Assembly (NCBI RefSeq): GCF_038066715.1
Contig: NZ_JBBUKT010000005.1
Span: 248,001 to 312,000, forward strand
Reading direction: 5' to 3'
Origin: Luteolibacter sp. Y139
Lineage (GTDB): Bacteria > Verrucomicrobiota > Verrucomicrobiia > Verrucomicrobiales > Akkermansiaceae
DNA: 64,000 bases
Shown here: positions 25,871-34,989 of the stretch, piece by piece
Position numbering within the stretch: the stretch's first letter is position 1
Layout of the letters: each line of letters begins with the position of its first letter
The notes under the pieces: generated by a model
The model's input: the letters and a program-made list of their open reading frames with translations, nothing else
What the model was told of the DNA's origin: nothing
Database searches by the model: none
Position numbers and translations under genes: made by a program

Positions 25871-26365
25871 ATGCACCGGTTGTTCCAGGTAGTCGTTCTA
25901 GGGTTCGCCGTGTTTGTGGCTGGCCCGGTGCGAGCCTTCTCGGAGATACCGCCCGAGGACTACTTGTTCTTCAGCGTGAAGAGTTTCCGGATCGTCCTGA
26001 TAGAAGTCGATAGCGTCAAAGTCGACCTCGCCGGGAATAAGAATGGAATTGAAGTTCATAACGTGACTGTCGCTGGCAAGCGGATCGAGACCATCCGGGG
26101 AAACGACACAGGGCTTCAGTTTAGCAATCAGAGCCCGGAGTTGAGAGTCAGCAAGTATGAGGAGGCACGGCGGTCCTTTTCCGAGGGGCAGGTCGAGATG
26201 CTTCTGATCAAGAAGCCGCACCTCGGATCACAGTGCAAGAAGGGCCATCGTTATCTGGTGATCTTTGAAGGAAATGACCCGATCTACTTCGAAGTCTCCA
26301 AGGACGACGATGGATGGAGGAAGAAGATGCTCGAAAACGAGAAGCGCTGGAACGAGCAGAAGTAG
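25871..26365 (+). CDS. Hypothetical secreted protein
   Basis: A 164-residue protein with a signal peptide (about residues 1-21, ending VRAF), a beta-rich middle and a charged C-terminus (GWRKKMLENEKRWNEQK). An upstream GTG at 25850 is possible, but ATG 25871 gives the cleaner signal peptide. No family is recognised. It converges on the phosphatase gene that follows. Confidence 0.6.
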   Translation: MHRLFQVVVLGFAVFVAGPVRAFSEIPPEDYLFFSVKSFRIVLIEVDSVKVDLAGNKNGIEVHNVTVAGKRIETIRGNDTGLQFSNQSPELRVSKYEEARRSFSEGQVEMLLIKKPHLGSQCKKGHRYLVIFEGNDPIYFEVSKDDDGWRKKMLENEKRWNEQK

Positions 26366-26394
26366 TTCGGCGGGGGAACCGACGATCTTGAAAC

Positions 26395-27396
26395 TCACGC
26401 CTTCAGCACTGTCGTCTTTCCTAACAGGTCCCGCTCGTAGGCGTGGATGCGTTGGCCTTCGGGGTTGATGAATTGGACGGTCATCTTTTCGTCGGTGACG
26501 TGGATGTGATTGAAGCCGCGGGTTTGCATGGAGAAGCCTCGGCCGGTGCCGATGACTTCGTAGCGGCTGGCACCGCCGCCGCCGGAGATGACGAAGTCGG
26601 GGGAGAAGCCTTCGACCTGGAGGTGCTGGAGATTGTGATCGTGGCCGGAGATGTAGAGGGAGACGCGCTTGTCGCGGAGGTAGGGTTCCCATTGGGCGAG
26701 GAGCTTCTCGCCTTGCTTGTCGCCGCGGTCCTTGGTCTCGGAGAAGATGGGGAAGTGAGAGACCATCCATAGCCACTTGGCGTTGGTGGGCTTGGCCATT
26801 TCGGCTTCGAGCCAGCGGTGCTGGGCGAGCTTTTCCTGTGGGGTGAGGGCGCCTTCGAAATTGTTGCCGTCGAGGTAGATGACTTTGACGAGCGGCTGGC
26901 CCTTCGGGCCGAGTTCGAAGGCGTGCCACTTGGCAGGCATCTTCCAGCGGGATGAGGGATCTTCGCGGGTGCGGGCGAGCTGGTAGTCGGCCTTGGTCCG
27001 GCCTTGCTTGGAATCGTACTGCGGGCCGTAGTCGTGATTGCCGAGCAGGGCGTAGAAGGGGCAGTCGAAGTCCTTCTTGGGATACATGCCGGAGAAGCGC
27101 GCGGCGAATTGCTCGGGCATGAAGTTGCCGTAGAAGTTATCGCCGAGGGCGAGGACGCAGGAGAGCGGGCGGCCGAGGGACTTGGTGAATTTCGCCATCT
27201 GGGTGGCGACCAGGCGTTGGTTCTCGTTGTTGGTGCCGTAGTCGCCGACGGCGAGGAGGTCGAGGCCGCCGGGGGAGAACTTTGTTTCGGGCTCTGCTGC
27301 GCCGAGTCTGCCCATCAGGCCGCCGGTGATGAGGTTCGAACTGAAGAGGAGAGTGGTCTTCAGGGCATCGCGGCGGGTGATGGCAGGGCGGGTCAT
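26395..27396 (-). CDS. Tat-exported metallophosphatase (purple acid phosphatase/ACP5-like)
   Basis: A 333-residue phosphoesterase with a twin-arginine leader (TRRDALKTTLLFSS). The calcineurin-like metal motifs appear in order: LLAVGDYG, ALGDNFYGN, LLGNHDYG and ISGHDHNLQHL. The spacing and GDNFY block resemble tartrate-resistant acid phosphatases. It should hydrolyse phosphate monoesters in the periplasm after folding with its dinuclear metal in the cytoplasm. Convergent with the preceding gene (30 bases). Confidence 0.88.
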   Translation of the reverse strand: MTRPAITRRDALKTTLLFSSNLITGGLMGRLGAAEPETKFSPGGLDLLAVGDYGTNNENQRLVATQMAKFTKSLGRPLSCVLALGDNFYGNFMPEQFAARFSGMYPKKDFDCPFYALLGNHDYGPQYDSKQGRTKADYQLARTREDPSSRWKMPAKWHAFELGPKGQPLVKVIYLDGNNFEGALTPQEKLAQHRWLEAEMAKPTNAKWLWMVSHFPIFSETKDRGDKQGEKLLAQWEPYLRDKRVSLYISGHDHNLQHLQVEGFSPDFVISGGGGASRYEVIGTGRGFSMQTRGFNHIHVTDEKMTVQFINPEGQRIHAYERDLLGKTTVLKA

Positions 27397-27577
27397 GAGT
27401 GAGGTGAGGAGTGGGAAATAGAGCAGGTTTTACGGGGGATGGGGAGGCGATTTTGCGTCGGGAATGAGCGAAGATGAGGGCGGTGTGCGAGAGGGCTGTG
27501 GGTGGATTCGCGAGGGTGGGGAGAGGTTCGGTCCTTTCCCATCTCGCTGCCCTTCAGGCCGCCGGTCCTCACGTAAC

Positions 27578-27601
27578 AAAAACCCCGGCCGATGGCCGGG
27601 G
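27578..27601 (-). terminator. Rho-independent terminator for the EF-hand gene
   Basis: The stem CCCCGGCC/GGCCGGGG with a three-base loop, next to AAAAA on the + strand, i.e. a T-run after the hairpin on the - strand. It lies 60 bases beyond the stop at 27661. The remaining bases 27397-27577 contain nothing I can name. Confidence 0.85.
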
Positions 27602-27660
27602 CTGAGGACTTGTCGCACCTTTGGTGCTGAAGAGGAGTAGCGCTCAGGGGCGCTTTGAAG

Positions 27661-27954
27661 TCACTCGGTCGCTTTCTTGTGCTTCTTTTTCGGGACTGCG
27701 GTGAACTCGGCGAAGGTGAGCTTGCCGTCGTTGTTCTTGTCCTTGCGGCCGAAGATCTTGTCGGCCTTGGCGGCTTCGCGGCCGCCTTTTTCGAATTCGT
27801 CCTTGGAGAGCAGGCTATCGTGATCCTTGTCCTTGCGTTTGAAGATCTTGGCGGGGTCGGCCTTTTTCTTCGGTGCGGTGCCATCGGGCGCGGCGGTGGC
27901 GAAGGGCATGGAGAGCGCGAAGGCGAGCGCGATCAGGGTGCTGGTGGCTTTCAT
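27661..27954 (-). CDS. Secreted EF-hand protein
   Basis: A 97-residue protein with a signal peptide (about residues 1-21) and two EF-hand loops, DKDHDSLLSKDEF and DKNNDGKLTFAEF, each with the expected acidic ligands and closing Glu. It should bind Ca2+ in the periplasm. Lysine-rich linkers and tail. A second, similar gene lies upstream on the same strand at 28156-28476. Confidence 0.85.
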   Translation of the reverse strand: MKATSTLIALAFALSMPFATAAPDGTAPKKKADPAKIFKRKDKDHDSLLSKDEFEKGGREAAKADKIFGRKDKNNDGKLTFAEFTAVPKKKHKKATE

Positions 27955-28053
27955 GGTGATGACTGATGACTGATGATTGTTGGTTGAAGTGAAAGGGATG
28001 GGGCGGACGCGTTTGCGTCGGGGAAGGGAGAGAGCCGGAACGGACCCTCCGGC

Positions 28054-28090
28054 GGGGCAGCCCGGGAATAACCCATAACCGGGCCGCCCC
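28054..28090. other. Long intergenic hairpin
   Basis: A 12-base-pair stem with one mismatch (GGGGCAGCCCGG against CCGGGCCGCCCC) and a 13-base AT-rich loop, between the two EF-hand genes. There is no adjacent T-run on either strand, so it is not a standard intrinsic terminator. It may be an mRNA stabiliser or a REP-like element. Confidence 0.6.
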
Positions 28091-28155
28091 TTGGAGATCC
28101 ACGACGTCGCGATCGCCATGTATGAATGGGTGTTGCAAGTTGCGCCGGGTGTTCC

Positions 28156-28476
28156 TCAGAGGCCGAGCATTTCCTCGATCTCGGACTTGGAGAGCGAGCG
28201 GTCGCCGTTCTTGTTGTATTGGTCGAATTTCTTGCCGGCGGCGTCCTGGTCGGTCTCGCCGGCGACGAACTCGTCGCGGCTGAGGGAGCCGTCCTTGTTG
28301 GAGTCCTTGCGGTGCATGTACTCCTGGATGGCGTCGCGTTTTTTCTCGCGGGCCTTTTTTTCCTCGGCCTCGCGCTTGTCAGCGGCCTTGTCGCGCTTCG
28401 GCGGGGCGAGGCGGGGCCGGGCGTCCACGGACGTGACCAGCGAGGCGATGATGAGAACGATCGGGATGGCTTTCAT
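28156..28476 (-). CDS. Secreted EF-hand protein
   Basis: A 106-residue protein with a signal peptide (about residues 1-19, ending VDA), a strongly charged helical stretch (KREAEEKKAREKKRD) and two EF-hand loops: DSNKDGSLSRDEF (canonical) and NKNGDRSLSKSEI (starting at Asn/Lys, so weaker). Probably an exported Ca2+-binding protein. Start chosen at 28476 for the signal peptide. Confidence 0.82.
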   Translation of the reverse strand: MKAIPIVLIIASLVTSVDARPRLAPPKRDKAADKREAEEKKAREKKRDAIQEYMHRKDSNKDGSLSRDEFVAGETDQDAAGKKFDQYNKNGDRSLSKSEIEEMLGL

Positions 28477-28692
28477 GGGGTCGAACGATGGGTAGGAGGC
28501 CAAGATTCGATTTCGCGAGGGCGCGAGGTGTTCTGGAATGGGTAGCGGCGTGTGGGCGGGCTCTTGTTTGAAATCCGGGATTCGAAAGTTGGGATTTCGA
28601 ATCACCGGGGAAACCCGCCGGGGATTTGCCAGTTGCGCGAGGAATGTCATGATTCTGGCGGTACACTTCCTCCTTTGGCGAAATCCCCGGTC

Positions 28693-31632
28693 ATGCCTTT
28701 GCCGAAACCCTTGTCCTTCGCACTCCTAGCGCTTGCCGCGGCGCCGCTTCCTGCCCTCGCGTGGCAGGCTGCGCCGGGCTCGATGCTGACGGAGTGGGGC
28801 GAGAAGCTGACCCCGGACACCGCCTGGCGCGAGTATCCGCGGCCCGAGCTGGCCCGCGAGCAGTGGGTGAATCTCAATGGGCTGTGGAGCTATGCGATCT
28901 CGCCGAAGGAGGCGACGGCGGCGCCCGAGTCAGCGGGTGAGATTCTGGTGCCATTCGCGATCGAGTCGTCGCTGTCCGGCGTGAAGAAGCGGATCACGGC
29001 GAATGACGCGATCTGGTATCGGCGCGAGTTCGAGCTCACGCCGACGGCGGGCAAGCGGGTGGTGCTGAATTTCGAGGCGGTGGATTACCAGTGCAGCGTG
29101 CGCGTGAATGGCACGGAGGTGGGCAGCCATACCGGTGGCAATCTGCCGTTTTCCTTCGACATCACGAAGGCGCTCAAGCCGGGCAAGAACACGCTGGAGC
29201 TGAAGGTGACCGATGGGACCGACAGCGGCTATCAGCTGCACGGCAAGCAGGTCAACGAGCCGCACGGGATCTGGTATACGCCGGTCAGCGGGATCTGGCA
29301 GACGGTGTGGCTGGAGGAGGTGGCGGAGAATCACATCACCGCGGTGAAGATCACGCCGTCGGTGTCCGGGAAGGTGGAGATTGCTCTAACAACCTCGGGT
29401 CCAGTCGCCGAGGCGAGCGTGGTGGCGTCGCTGAATGGCAAGGAGGTCTCAAGCGTCAGCGGGCCGTCTAACAAGATCTCCTTCACGATCCCCTCGCCGA
29501 AGCTGTGGTCGCCGGATTCGCCGACGCTCTACGATCTGGCGATCACGCTGGGCGAGGACAAGGTGAAGTCCTACACGGGCATCCGCGAGACGACGGTGGC
29601 GAAGGACGCGGATGGCAACCTGCGCTTCAACCTGAATGGCAAGCCGATCTTCCACTGGGGCACACTGGATCAGGGCTGGTGGCCGGATGGCCTGCTCACG
29701 CCGCCGTCGGAGGCAGCGATGCAGTCGGACATCGATTTCCTGAAGGCGGCGGGTTTCAATACGATCCGCAAGCACATCAAGGTGGAGCCGCGGCGCTACT
29801 ACGCGTATTGCGATCGGATCGGGATGCTGGTGTGGCAGGATCAGGTTTCCTCCGGAACCGGTGGCGGGCGGAAGAAGGAAGGTTCCAGCAGCCCGCCGTG
29901 GACGCGGCTCGGGCCGGACCCCGTGGATGCGACGTGGCCGGATGCGGCGCATGAGCAATACATGGCGGAGCTGAAGGGGATGATCGATCATCTCTACAGC
30001 CACCCGGCGATCGTGACGTGGGTGCCTTTCAATGAAGCGTGGGGGCAGCATCGGACGATGGAGGTGGGCAAGTGGATCGTGCCGTATGATCCGACGCGGC
30101 AGGTCAATATCGCGTCCGGTGGGAATTGGTGGCCGGTGGGGAATATCGTGGATGAGCATCGCTATCCGGATCCCGGATTTCCTTTCAAGCAGGCGGAGCG
30201 ATTCGATGGGTATGTGAAGGTGGTCGGCGAATTCGGCGGGCACGGCTTTCCGGTGGAGGGTCACCTGTGGGATCCGAATGCGCGGAACTGGGGCTATGGC
30301 GGACTGCCGAAGGACAAGGACGAGTGGCTGGAGCGGTATAAGAAATCGATCCGCGTGCTTGCCGACCTGAAGTCGCAGGGCGTTGCCGCTGGTATCTACA
30401 CGCAGACCACGGATGTGGAGGGTGAGATCAACGGGCTGATCACGTATGATCGCAAGGTTCGCAAGCTGACGCCGGAAGCGCTGGCGGCGATTCATCGAGG
30501 AGCGGGCTTGATCGATGGTGGCCGCAAGTCTGCGGCACGACGCGAGGAAGGCAGCACCGGTGAGAACTTCCCATCGCCGAAGCCGGCGCCGGTACAGCCC
30601 GCGATGTCGCGTGCGGAAATCGAGGCGGGGCTCGCGAGCCATGACAAGGCGATCTACATCAAGGAAGGCTGGATCCGTGATCCCTACATCACGCTGGGGC
30701 CGGACGATCTCTACTATCTAACGGGGACGACGCCGAATCCGAATGATCCGCGCGAGAAGAGCGATCCGTATAACGTGGGCCTGGGTGACAACTCGATCGT
30801 GGGCAGCGTGGTGCAGGTGTGGCGGAGCAAGGATCTGGTGGAGTGGGAGTATCTCGGCACGCCTTTCACGCTGAAGGATGGCATGCGGATGAGGCCCGGG
30901 AAATTCGTGTGGGCGCCTGAGCTTCACTGGATGGGGGATCGCTGGGCGCTGGTGCATTGCCCCGCTGCGAGTGCGAATTTTTCGCTGACGGAAGGGAAGG
31001 ATCTCAAGGGGCCGTGGACGAACCCGATGAAGCCGGGCAAGCTCGGCGAGAAGCATGATCCCTCGCTCTTCAAGGATGGGGACACGTGGTGGATGCTGTG
31101 GCAGAACACGCTGATCGCGCCGCTGTCGAAGGATCTCGCCAGCTTCACCGCGGAGCCGGTGCGGATCGATCCCTCGGGCAGCCGGCCGGGGCCGAAGGGC
31201 GAGCCGATCAGCAGGATCGGCCATGAGGGCGCGACGATGATCAAGGTGGGCGACAAGTATGTGCACATCGGCACGGCGTGGTCGACCGACAAGGGGCGCA
31301 AGGGTTCCTACAATCTCTACTACTGCTCCGCCGACAAGATCACGGGGCCATATGGTCCGCGGAAATTCGCCGGGCGTTTCCTGGGTCACGGGACGCCATT
31401 CCAGACGCGCGATGGCAAGTGGTGGTGCACGGCATTCTTCAATGGCAATGTGCCACCGCTGTCGCGCGAGGGGATCGAGAAGCGTGACCTAGGTTCCGAT
31501 GCGCAGACCATCAATCAACGCGGCGTGACGCTGGTGCCGCTGGAGGTCGGGATGAAAGATGGCGATGTTTCGATCCGTGCCATTGATCCGGCCTATGGCA
31601 CGCCTGGTCCCGATGAAGCCCAGAAGTTCTGA
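28693..31632 (+). CDS. Secreted two-domain glycoside hydrolase, GH2-like plus GH43-like
   Basis: A 979-residue exported enzyme with a signal peptide (about residues 1-24). Residues ~30-300 form the GH2 sugar-binding and immunoglobulin-like domains (IWYRREFELTP). Residues ~300-600 form the GH2 barrel, with acid/base Glu448 in WVPFNEAWGQ and nucleophile Glu513 in VVGEFGG. After a linker, residues ~650-979 resemble a GH43-type five-bladed propeller, with candidate catalytic residues in IRDPYITLG, EKHDPSLF and RIGHEGATMI. A beta-galactosidase-type and an arabinofuranosidase/xylosidase-type module in one chain suggests attack on a branched glycan. It stands 12 bases before a sulfatase gene, so the substrate is probably sulfated. 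The true specificity cannot be read from sequence. Confidence 0.88.
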   Translation: MPLPKPLSFALLALAAAPLPALAWQAAPGSMLTEWGEKLTPDTAWREYPRPELAREQWVNLNGLWSYAISPKEATAAPESAGEILVPFAIESSLSGVKKRITANDAIWYRREFELTPTAGKRVVLNFEAVDYQCSVRVNGTEVGSHTGGNLPFSFDITKALKPGKNTLELKVTDGTDSGYQLHGKQVNEPHGIWYTPVSGIWQTVWLEEVAENHITAVKITPSVSGKVEIALTTSGPVAEASVVASLNGKEVSSVSGPSNKISFTIPSPKLWSPDSPTLYDLAITLGEDKVKSYTGIRETTVAKDADGNLRFNLNGKPIFHWGTLDQGWWPDGLLTPPSEAAMQSDIDFLKAAGFNTIRKHIKVEPRRYYAYCDRIGMLVWQDQVSSGTGGGRKKEGSSSPPWTRLGPDPVDATWPDAAHEQYMAELKGMIDHLYSHPAIVTWVPFNEAWGQHRTMEVGKWIVPYDPTRQVNIASGGNWWPVGNIVDEHRYPDPGFPFKQAERFDGYVKVVGEFGGHGFPVEGHLWDPNARNWGYGGLPKDKDEWLERYKKSIRVLADLKSQGVAAGIYTQTTDVEGEINGLITYDRKVRKLTPEALAAIHRGAGLIDGGRKSAARREEGSTGENFPSPKPAPVQPAMSRAEIEAGLASHDKAIYIKEGWIRDPYITLGPDDLYYLTGTTPNPNDPREKSDPYNVGLGDNSIVGSVVQVWRSKDLVEWEYLGTPFTLKDGMRMRPGKFVWAPELHWMGDRWALVHCPAASANFSLTEGKDLKGPWTNPMKPGKLGEKHDPSLFKDGDTWWMLWQNTLIAPLSKDLASFTAEPVRIDPSGSRPGPKGEPISRIGHEGATMIKVGDKYVHIGTAWSTDKGRKGSYNLYYCSADKITGPYGPRKFAGRFLGHGTPFQTRDGKWWCTAFFNGNVPPLSREGIEKRDLGSDAQTINQRGVTLVPLEVGMKDGDVSIRAIDPAYGTPGPDEAQKF

Positions 31633-31644
31633 TCTGTTTTTCCG

Positions 31645-33312
31645 ATGAAATCCGCACTCCTGCTTTCCTGCCTGCTCGCGACGCCGCTTCTCACAAGCGC
31701 GGCGGAGAAGAAGCCGAACGTGATCCTCATCATGGTGGATGACATGGGCTACTCCGATATCCGCCCGTGGGGCGGCGAGATCGATACGCCGAACCTGGAC
31801 TCGCTAGCGAAGAGCGGACTGCGCTTCACGCAGTTCTACAATTCGGCGCGCTGCTGCCCTACCCGGGCGACGCTGATGACCGGCCTGCATCCGCATGAGG
31901 TGGGGATCGGCCACATGACGGGCGAAGAGAAGGACGATGACAAGAACGTGCCGCCTGCGTACGCCGGGAACATCAATGACTCGTGCGTGACGCTGGCGCA
32001 GGTGGCGAAGAGCGCGGGCTACGCGACCTTCATGACGGGCAAGTGGCACCTGGCGGGGAAGGACCAGGGGGATTGGCCGCTGCAGCGTGGGTTTGATCGA
32101 TACTATGGGTGCATCGCTGGAGCGACTCACTATTTCCATCCTTCCGGGCCGCGCGGGATGTTCGATGGGAACACGCCGGACAAGGATCCGAAGAGCACGA
32201 GTGCGGATCGTCCTTTCTACACGACGGATGCGTTCGCGGATCATGCGCGGCAGTTCATCGATGAGCTGGAAGCGGGGCCGGACAAGGAGAAGCCTTTCTT
32301 CCTGTATCTCGCCTTCAATGCGCCGCATTGGCCGCACCATGCGCCGGATCAGGAGCTGGAGAAATACAAGGGCAAGTATGCGATGGGCTGGGACAAGCTG
32401 CGCGAGCAGCGGTTCGCGCGGCAGAAGGAGTCAGGCCTGATTCCCGCTTCGTGGCAGCTTTCACCGCGCGATGCCGAGGTGCCGGCGTGGGATTCGCTCG
32501 ATGAGAAGCAGCAGAAGGAATGCGCCGACCGGATGTCCGCCTATGCGGGGATGATCGATCGCGTGGACCAGAAGATCGGCGACCTGATCGGCACGCTGAA
32601 GAAGCACAATGCCTACGACAACACGCTGATCCTGTTCCTTTCGGACAACGGTGCGTGTGCGGAGCTCTCGGTGCTGGGCAAGGGTGATCCGGTGAAGGAT
32701 CGCGAGGCGGGCAGCGAGTGGACCACGCCGAGCTATGGCAAGTGCTGGGCGAATGCCTCGGCGACGCCCTACCGGATGTATAAGCACTTCGCGCATGAGG
32801 GTGGTGCGAATACGGATTTCATCGCGCATTGGCCTGCTCGTATTAAAGGCGGTCGGGATTGGTTCCGCGAGCCGGCGCAGTTGATCGATATCATGGCGAC
32901 GGTGTGCGATGTGACGGGTGCGACGTATCCGAAGGAGTTCAAGGGGCACGCGATCCTGCCTGCGGATGGGATCTCGCTGACGCCGGCTTTCGATGGGAAG
33001 CCGCTGGCGCGCAAGGGGCCGATCTTCATCGAGCATGAGAACAATGCCTTCGTCCGTGATGGCGAGTGGAAGCTGGTGGGCAAGGGTGTCTCGCTGCCGC
33101 GTGGCTTGCAGAAGGACAAGTGGGAGCTTTACCACCTCAGCGTGGATGGGACGGAGCTGAAGGATCTGGCGAAGGAGCAGCCGGAGCGGGTGGCCACCAT
33201 GTCGTCCGAGTGGGAGACTTGGGCAGCGCGCGCGCATGTTTATCCGAAGCCGAGACCGGGCGGTGCAGGCGGTGGTGCCGGTGCGAAGAAGCAGCAGAAA
33301 CAGGAGGACTAA
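31645..33312 (+). CDS. Secreted arylsulfatase (AtsA-like)
   Basis: A 555-residue sulfatase with a signal peptide (about residues 1-19). The formylglycine motif is C70-C-P-T-R followed by ATLMTGLHP. Metal-binding IMVDDMGYSD and LFLSDNGACAE and the GKWHLAG motif are present. It is closely related to the 3061 sulfatase (SYGKCWANASATPY, KHFAHEGG). It begins 12 bases after the GH2-GH43 stop and 12 bases before the next sulfatase, so the three genes form an operon for cleaving a sulfated polysaccharide in the periplasm or outside the cell. Confidence 0.93.
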   Translation: MKSALLLSCLLATPLLTSAAEKKPNVILIMVDDMGYSDIRPWGGEIDTPNLDSLAKSGLRFTQFYNSARCCPTRATLMTGLHPHEVGIGHMTGEEKDDDKNVPPAYAGNINDSCVTLAQVAKSAGYATFMTGKWHLAGKDQGDWPLQRGFDRYYGCIAGATHYFHPSGPRGMFDGNTPDKDPKSTSADRPFYTTDAFADHARQFIDELEAGPDKEKPFFLYLAFNAPHWPHHAPDQELEKYKGKYAMGWDKLREQRFARQKESGLIPASWQLSPRDAEVPAWDSLDEKQQKECADRMSAYAGMIDRVDQKIGDLIGTLKKHNAYDNTLILFLSDNGACAELSVLGKGDPVKDREAGSEWTTPSYGKCWANASATPYRMYKHFAHEGGANTDFIAHWPARIKGGRDWFREPAQLIDIMATVCDVTGATYPKEFKGHAILPADGISLTPAFDGKPLARKGPIFIEHENNAFVRDGEWKLVGKGVSLPRGLQKDKWELYHLSVDGTELKDLAKEQPERVATMSSEWETWAARAHVYPKPRPGGAGGGAGAKKQQKQED

Positions 33313-33324
33313 CTTAAATTTGCC

Positions 33325-34728
33325 GTGAAACCTTGGATCACTCTATTGGCCGCCGTCTTGTTTTCGCCGCTGCTGCGTGCCGCGGAGAAGCCTAACATCC
33401 TCGTCATCCTCGCGGACGATTGCACGTATAGCGATCTCGCGATCAATGGCGGGCAGAATGCGAAGACGCCGAACATCGATGCCTTCGCGAAGCAGGGCAC
33501 GCTGTTCGAGCGGGCGTATGTGGGCATGGCGATGTGTTCGCCGTGCCGCTCGGAATTCTACACCGGCCGGTTGCCGCTGCGGAATGGTTGTGCGTGGAAC
33601 CAGACGGCGAGCCGTCCGGGGACGAAGAGCGTGACGCATTACCTCGGCGATCTCGGGTATCGCGTGGGACTTGCGGGGAAGCATCATATCAAGCCGAAGG
33701 GCGTGTATGGCTTCGAGGATGTCCCGGGCTATGATGAGAACTGCGTGCACGATCCGACGGATCCGCACGATATTTCCGGGGCGCGCAATTTCATCACGCG
33801 GGATGACAAGCAGCCTTTCTGCCTCTTCGTGGCGCTGGTGGAGCCGCATGCGCCGTGGGTGATGGGCGATCCTTCCGCCTATCCGCCGAAGTCGCTGAAG
33901 CTGCCGCCGTATCTGGCGGACACGCCGATGACGCGGCAGAGCTTTGGCAAGTATCTCGCGGAGATCACCTACATGGACAACCAAGTGGGTGAGCTGCTGG
34001 CGATGCTGGACAAGACCGGCAAGGCGAAGGACACGCTGGTGGTTTTCACGAGCGAGCAGGGCGCGCAGTTCCCGGGGTGCAAGTGGACGAACTATGATAG
34101 CGGGCTGCATACCTCGATCGTGGCGCGTTGGCCGGGCGTGGTGGCTGCGGGTCGTAGGACTCCGGCGCTGGTGCAGTATGCGGACATGCTGCCGACCTTC
34201 ATCGACCTGGCGGGTGGCAAGGTGGACCCGAATGTGTTCGATGGGACGAGCTTCGCGGCGGTGCTGCGCGGGGAGAAGGATGCACACCGGGAGTTCGCGT
34301 ATGGAATGCACAACAATTACCCGGAAGGCCCGCCGTATCCGATCCGCTCGATCAGCGATGGGGAGTGGCGTTATATTCGCAATCTCACGCCGGAGCGGAT
34401 GTACATCGAGAAGCATCTGATGGGGCGGACGGAGCACAATCCGTATTGGGGTTCGTGGGTGTTCACGGCGACGGAGAATCCGCGGCACCTGATGCTGGTG
34501 GAGCGCTTCACGCATCGGCCGGCGGAGGAGCTTTATCACACGGCGCAGGATCGGTTTGAGATGAAGAATCTCGCCGATGATCCGGCGGCGACGGCGATCA
34601 AGGCGCGGCTTTCCGGGGAGCTGGATCGCTTGCTGAAGGACCAGCTGGATCCGGGGGTGAAGCTGGATACGCCTGAGGCTTTTCAGGCGGCGGAGGATCT
34701 GAAGCCGGCGTTTCCGGGGAAGCCGTGA
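33325..34728 (+). CDS. Secreted sulfatase (sulfamidase-like)
   Basis: A 467-residue sulfatase starting with GTG at 33325; this start gives a signal peptide ending near LLRAAE. The formylglycine motif is C71-S-P-C-R followed by SEFYTGRLP. LVILADDC supplies metal ligands, while TSEQGAQFPG replaces the usual SDNG, as in heparan N-sulfatase-like members. It is related to the next gene (shared AEITY.D.QVG and TP.TRQ blocks). The specificity (O- or N-sulfate) is a guess from these features. Confidence 0.9.
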   Translation: MKPWITLLAAVLFSPLLRAAEKPNILVILADDCTYSDLAINGGQNAKTPNIDAFAKQGTLFERAYVGMAMCSPCRSEFYTGRLPLRNGCAWNQTASRPGTKSVTHYLGDLGYRVGLAGKHHIKPKGVYGFEDVPGYDENCVHDPTDPHDISGARNFITRDDKQPFCLFVALVEPHAPWVMGDPSAYPPKSLKLPPYLADTPMTRQSFGKYLAEITYMDNQVGELLAMLDKTGKAKDTLVVFTSEQGAQFPGCKWTNYDSGLHTSIVARWPGVVAAGRRTPALVQYADMLPTFIDLAGGKVDPNVFDGTSFAAVLRGEKDAHREFAYGMHNNYPEGPPYPIRSISDGEWRYIRNLTPERMYIEKHLMGRTEHNPYWGSWVFTATENPRHLMLVERFTHRPAEELYHTAQDRFEMKNLADDPAATAIKARLSGELDRLLKDQLDPGVKLDTPEAFQAAEDLKPAFPGKP

Positions 34729-34989
34729 TGATGGGGAGTGTTTCGCAGCATGGCTGATGGCTTCGGAAGAATTTCAACCACGGATTACGCGGATGGCACG
34801 GATAGGAAACAAGAGGCTGGTGGATCGCCGTGGAGGGGATGCTGCCGATCTCAGGCGTGTGCTTGTTGCTCCGTCGATCCTAGCCATGCCCGCCCTCGAT
34901 CAGTTCATCCCTCTTCTTTCGCTACAATCCATGCCATCGGTGGTCAATCCTCTTCGTATTCCGACTTCAATCGAACCCCGGTCCTTATC

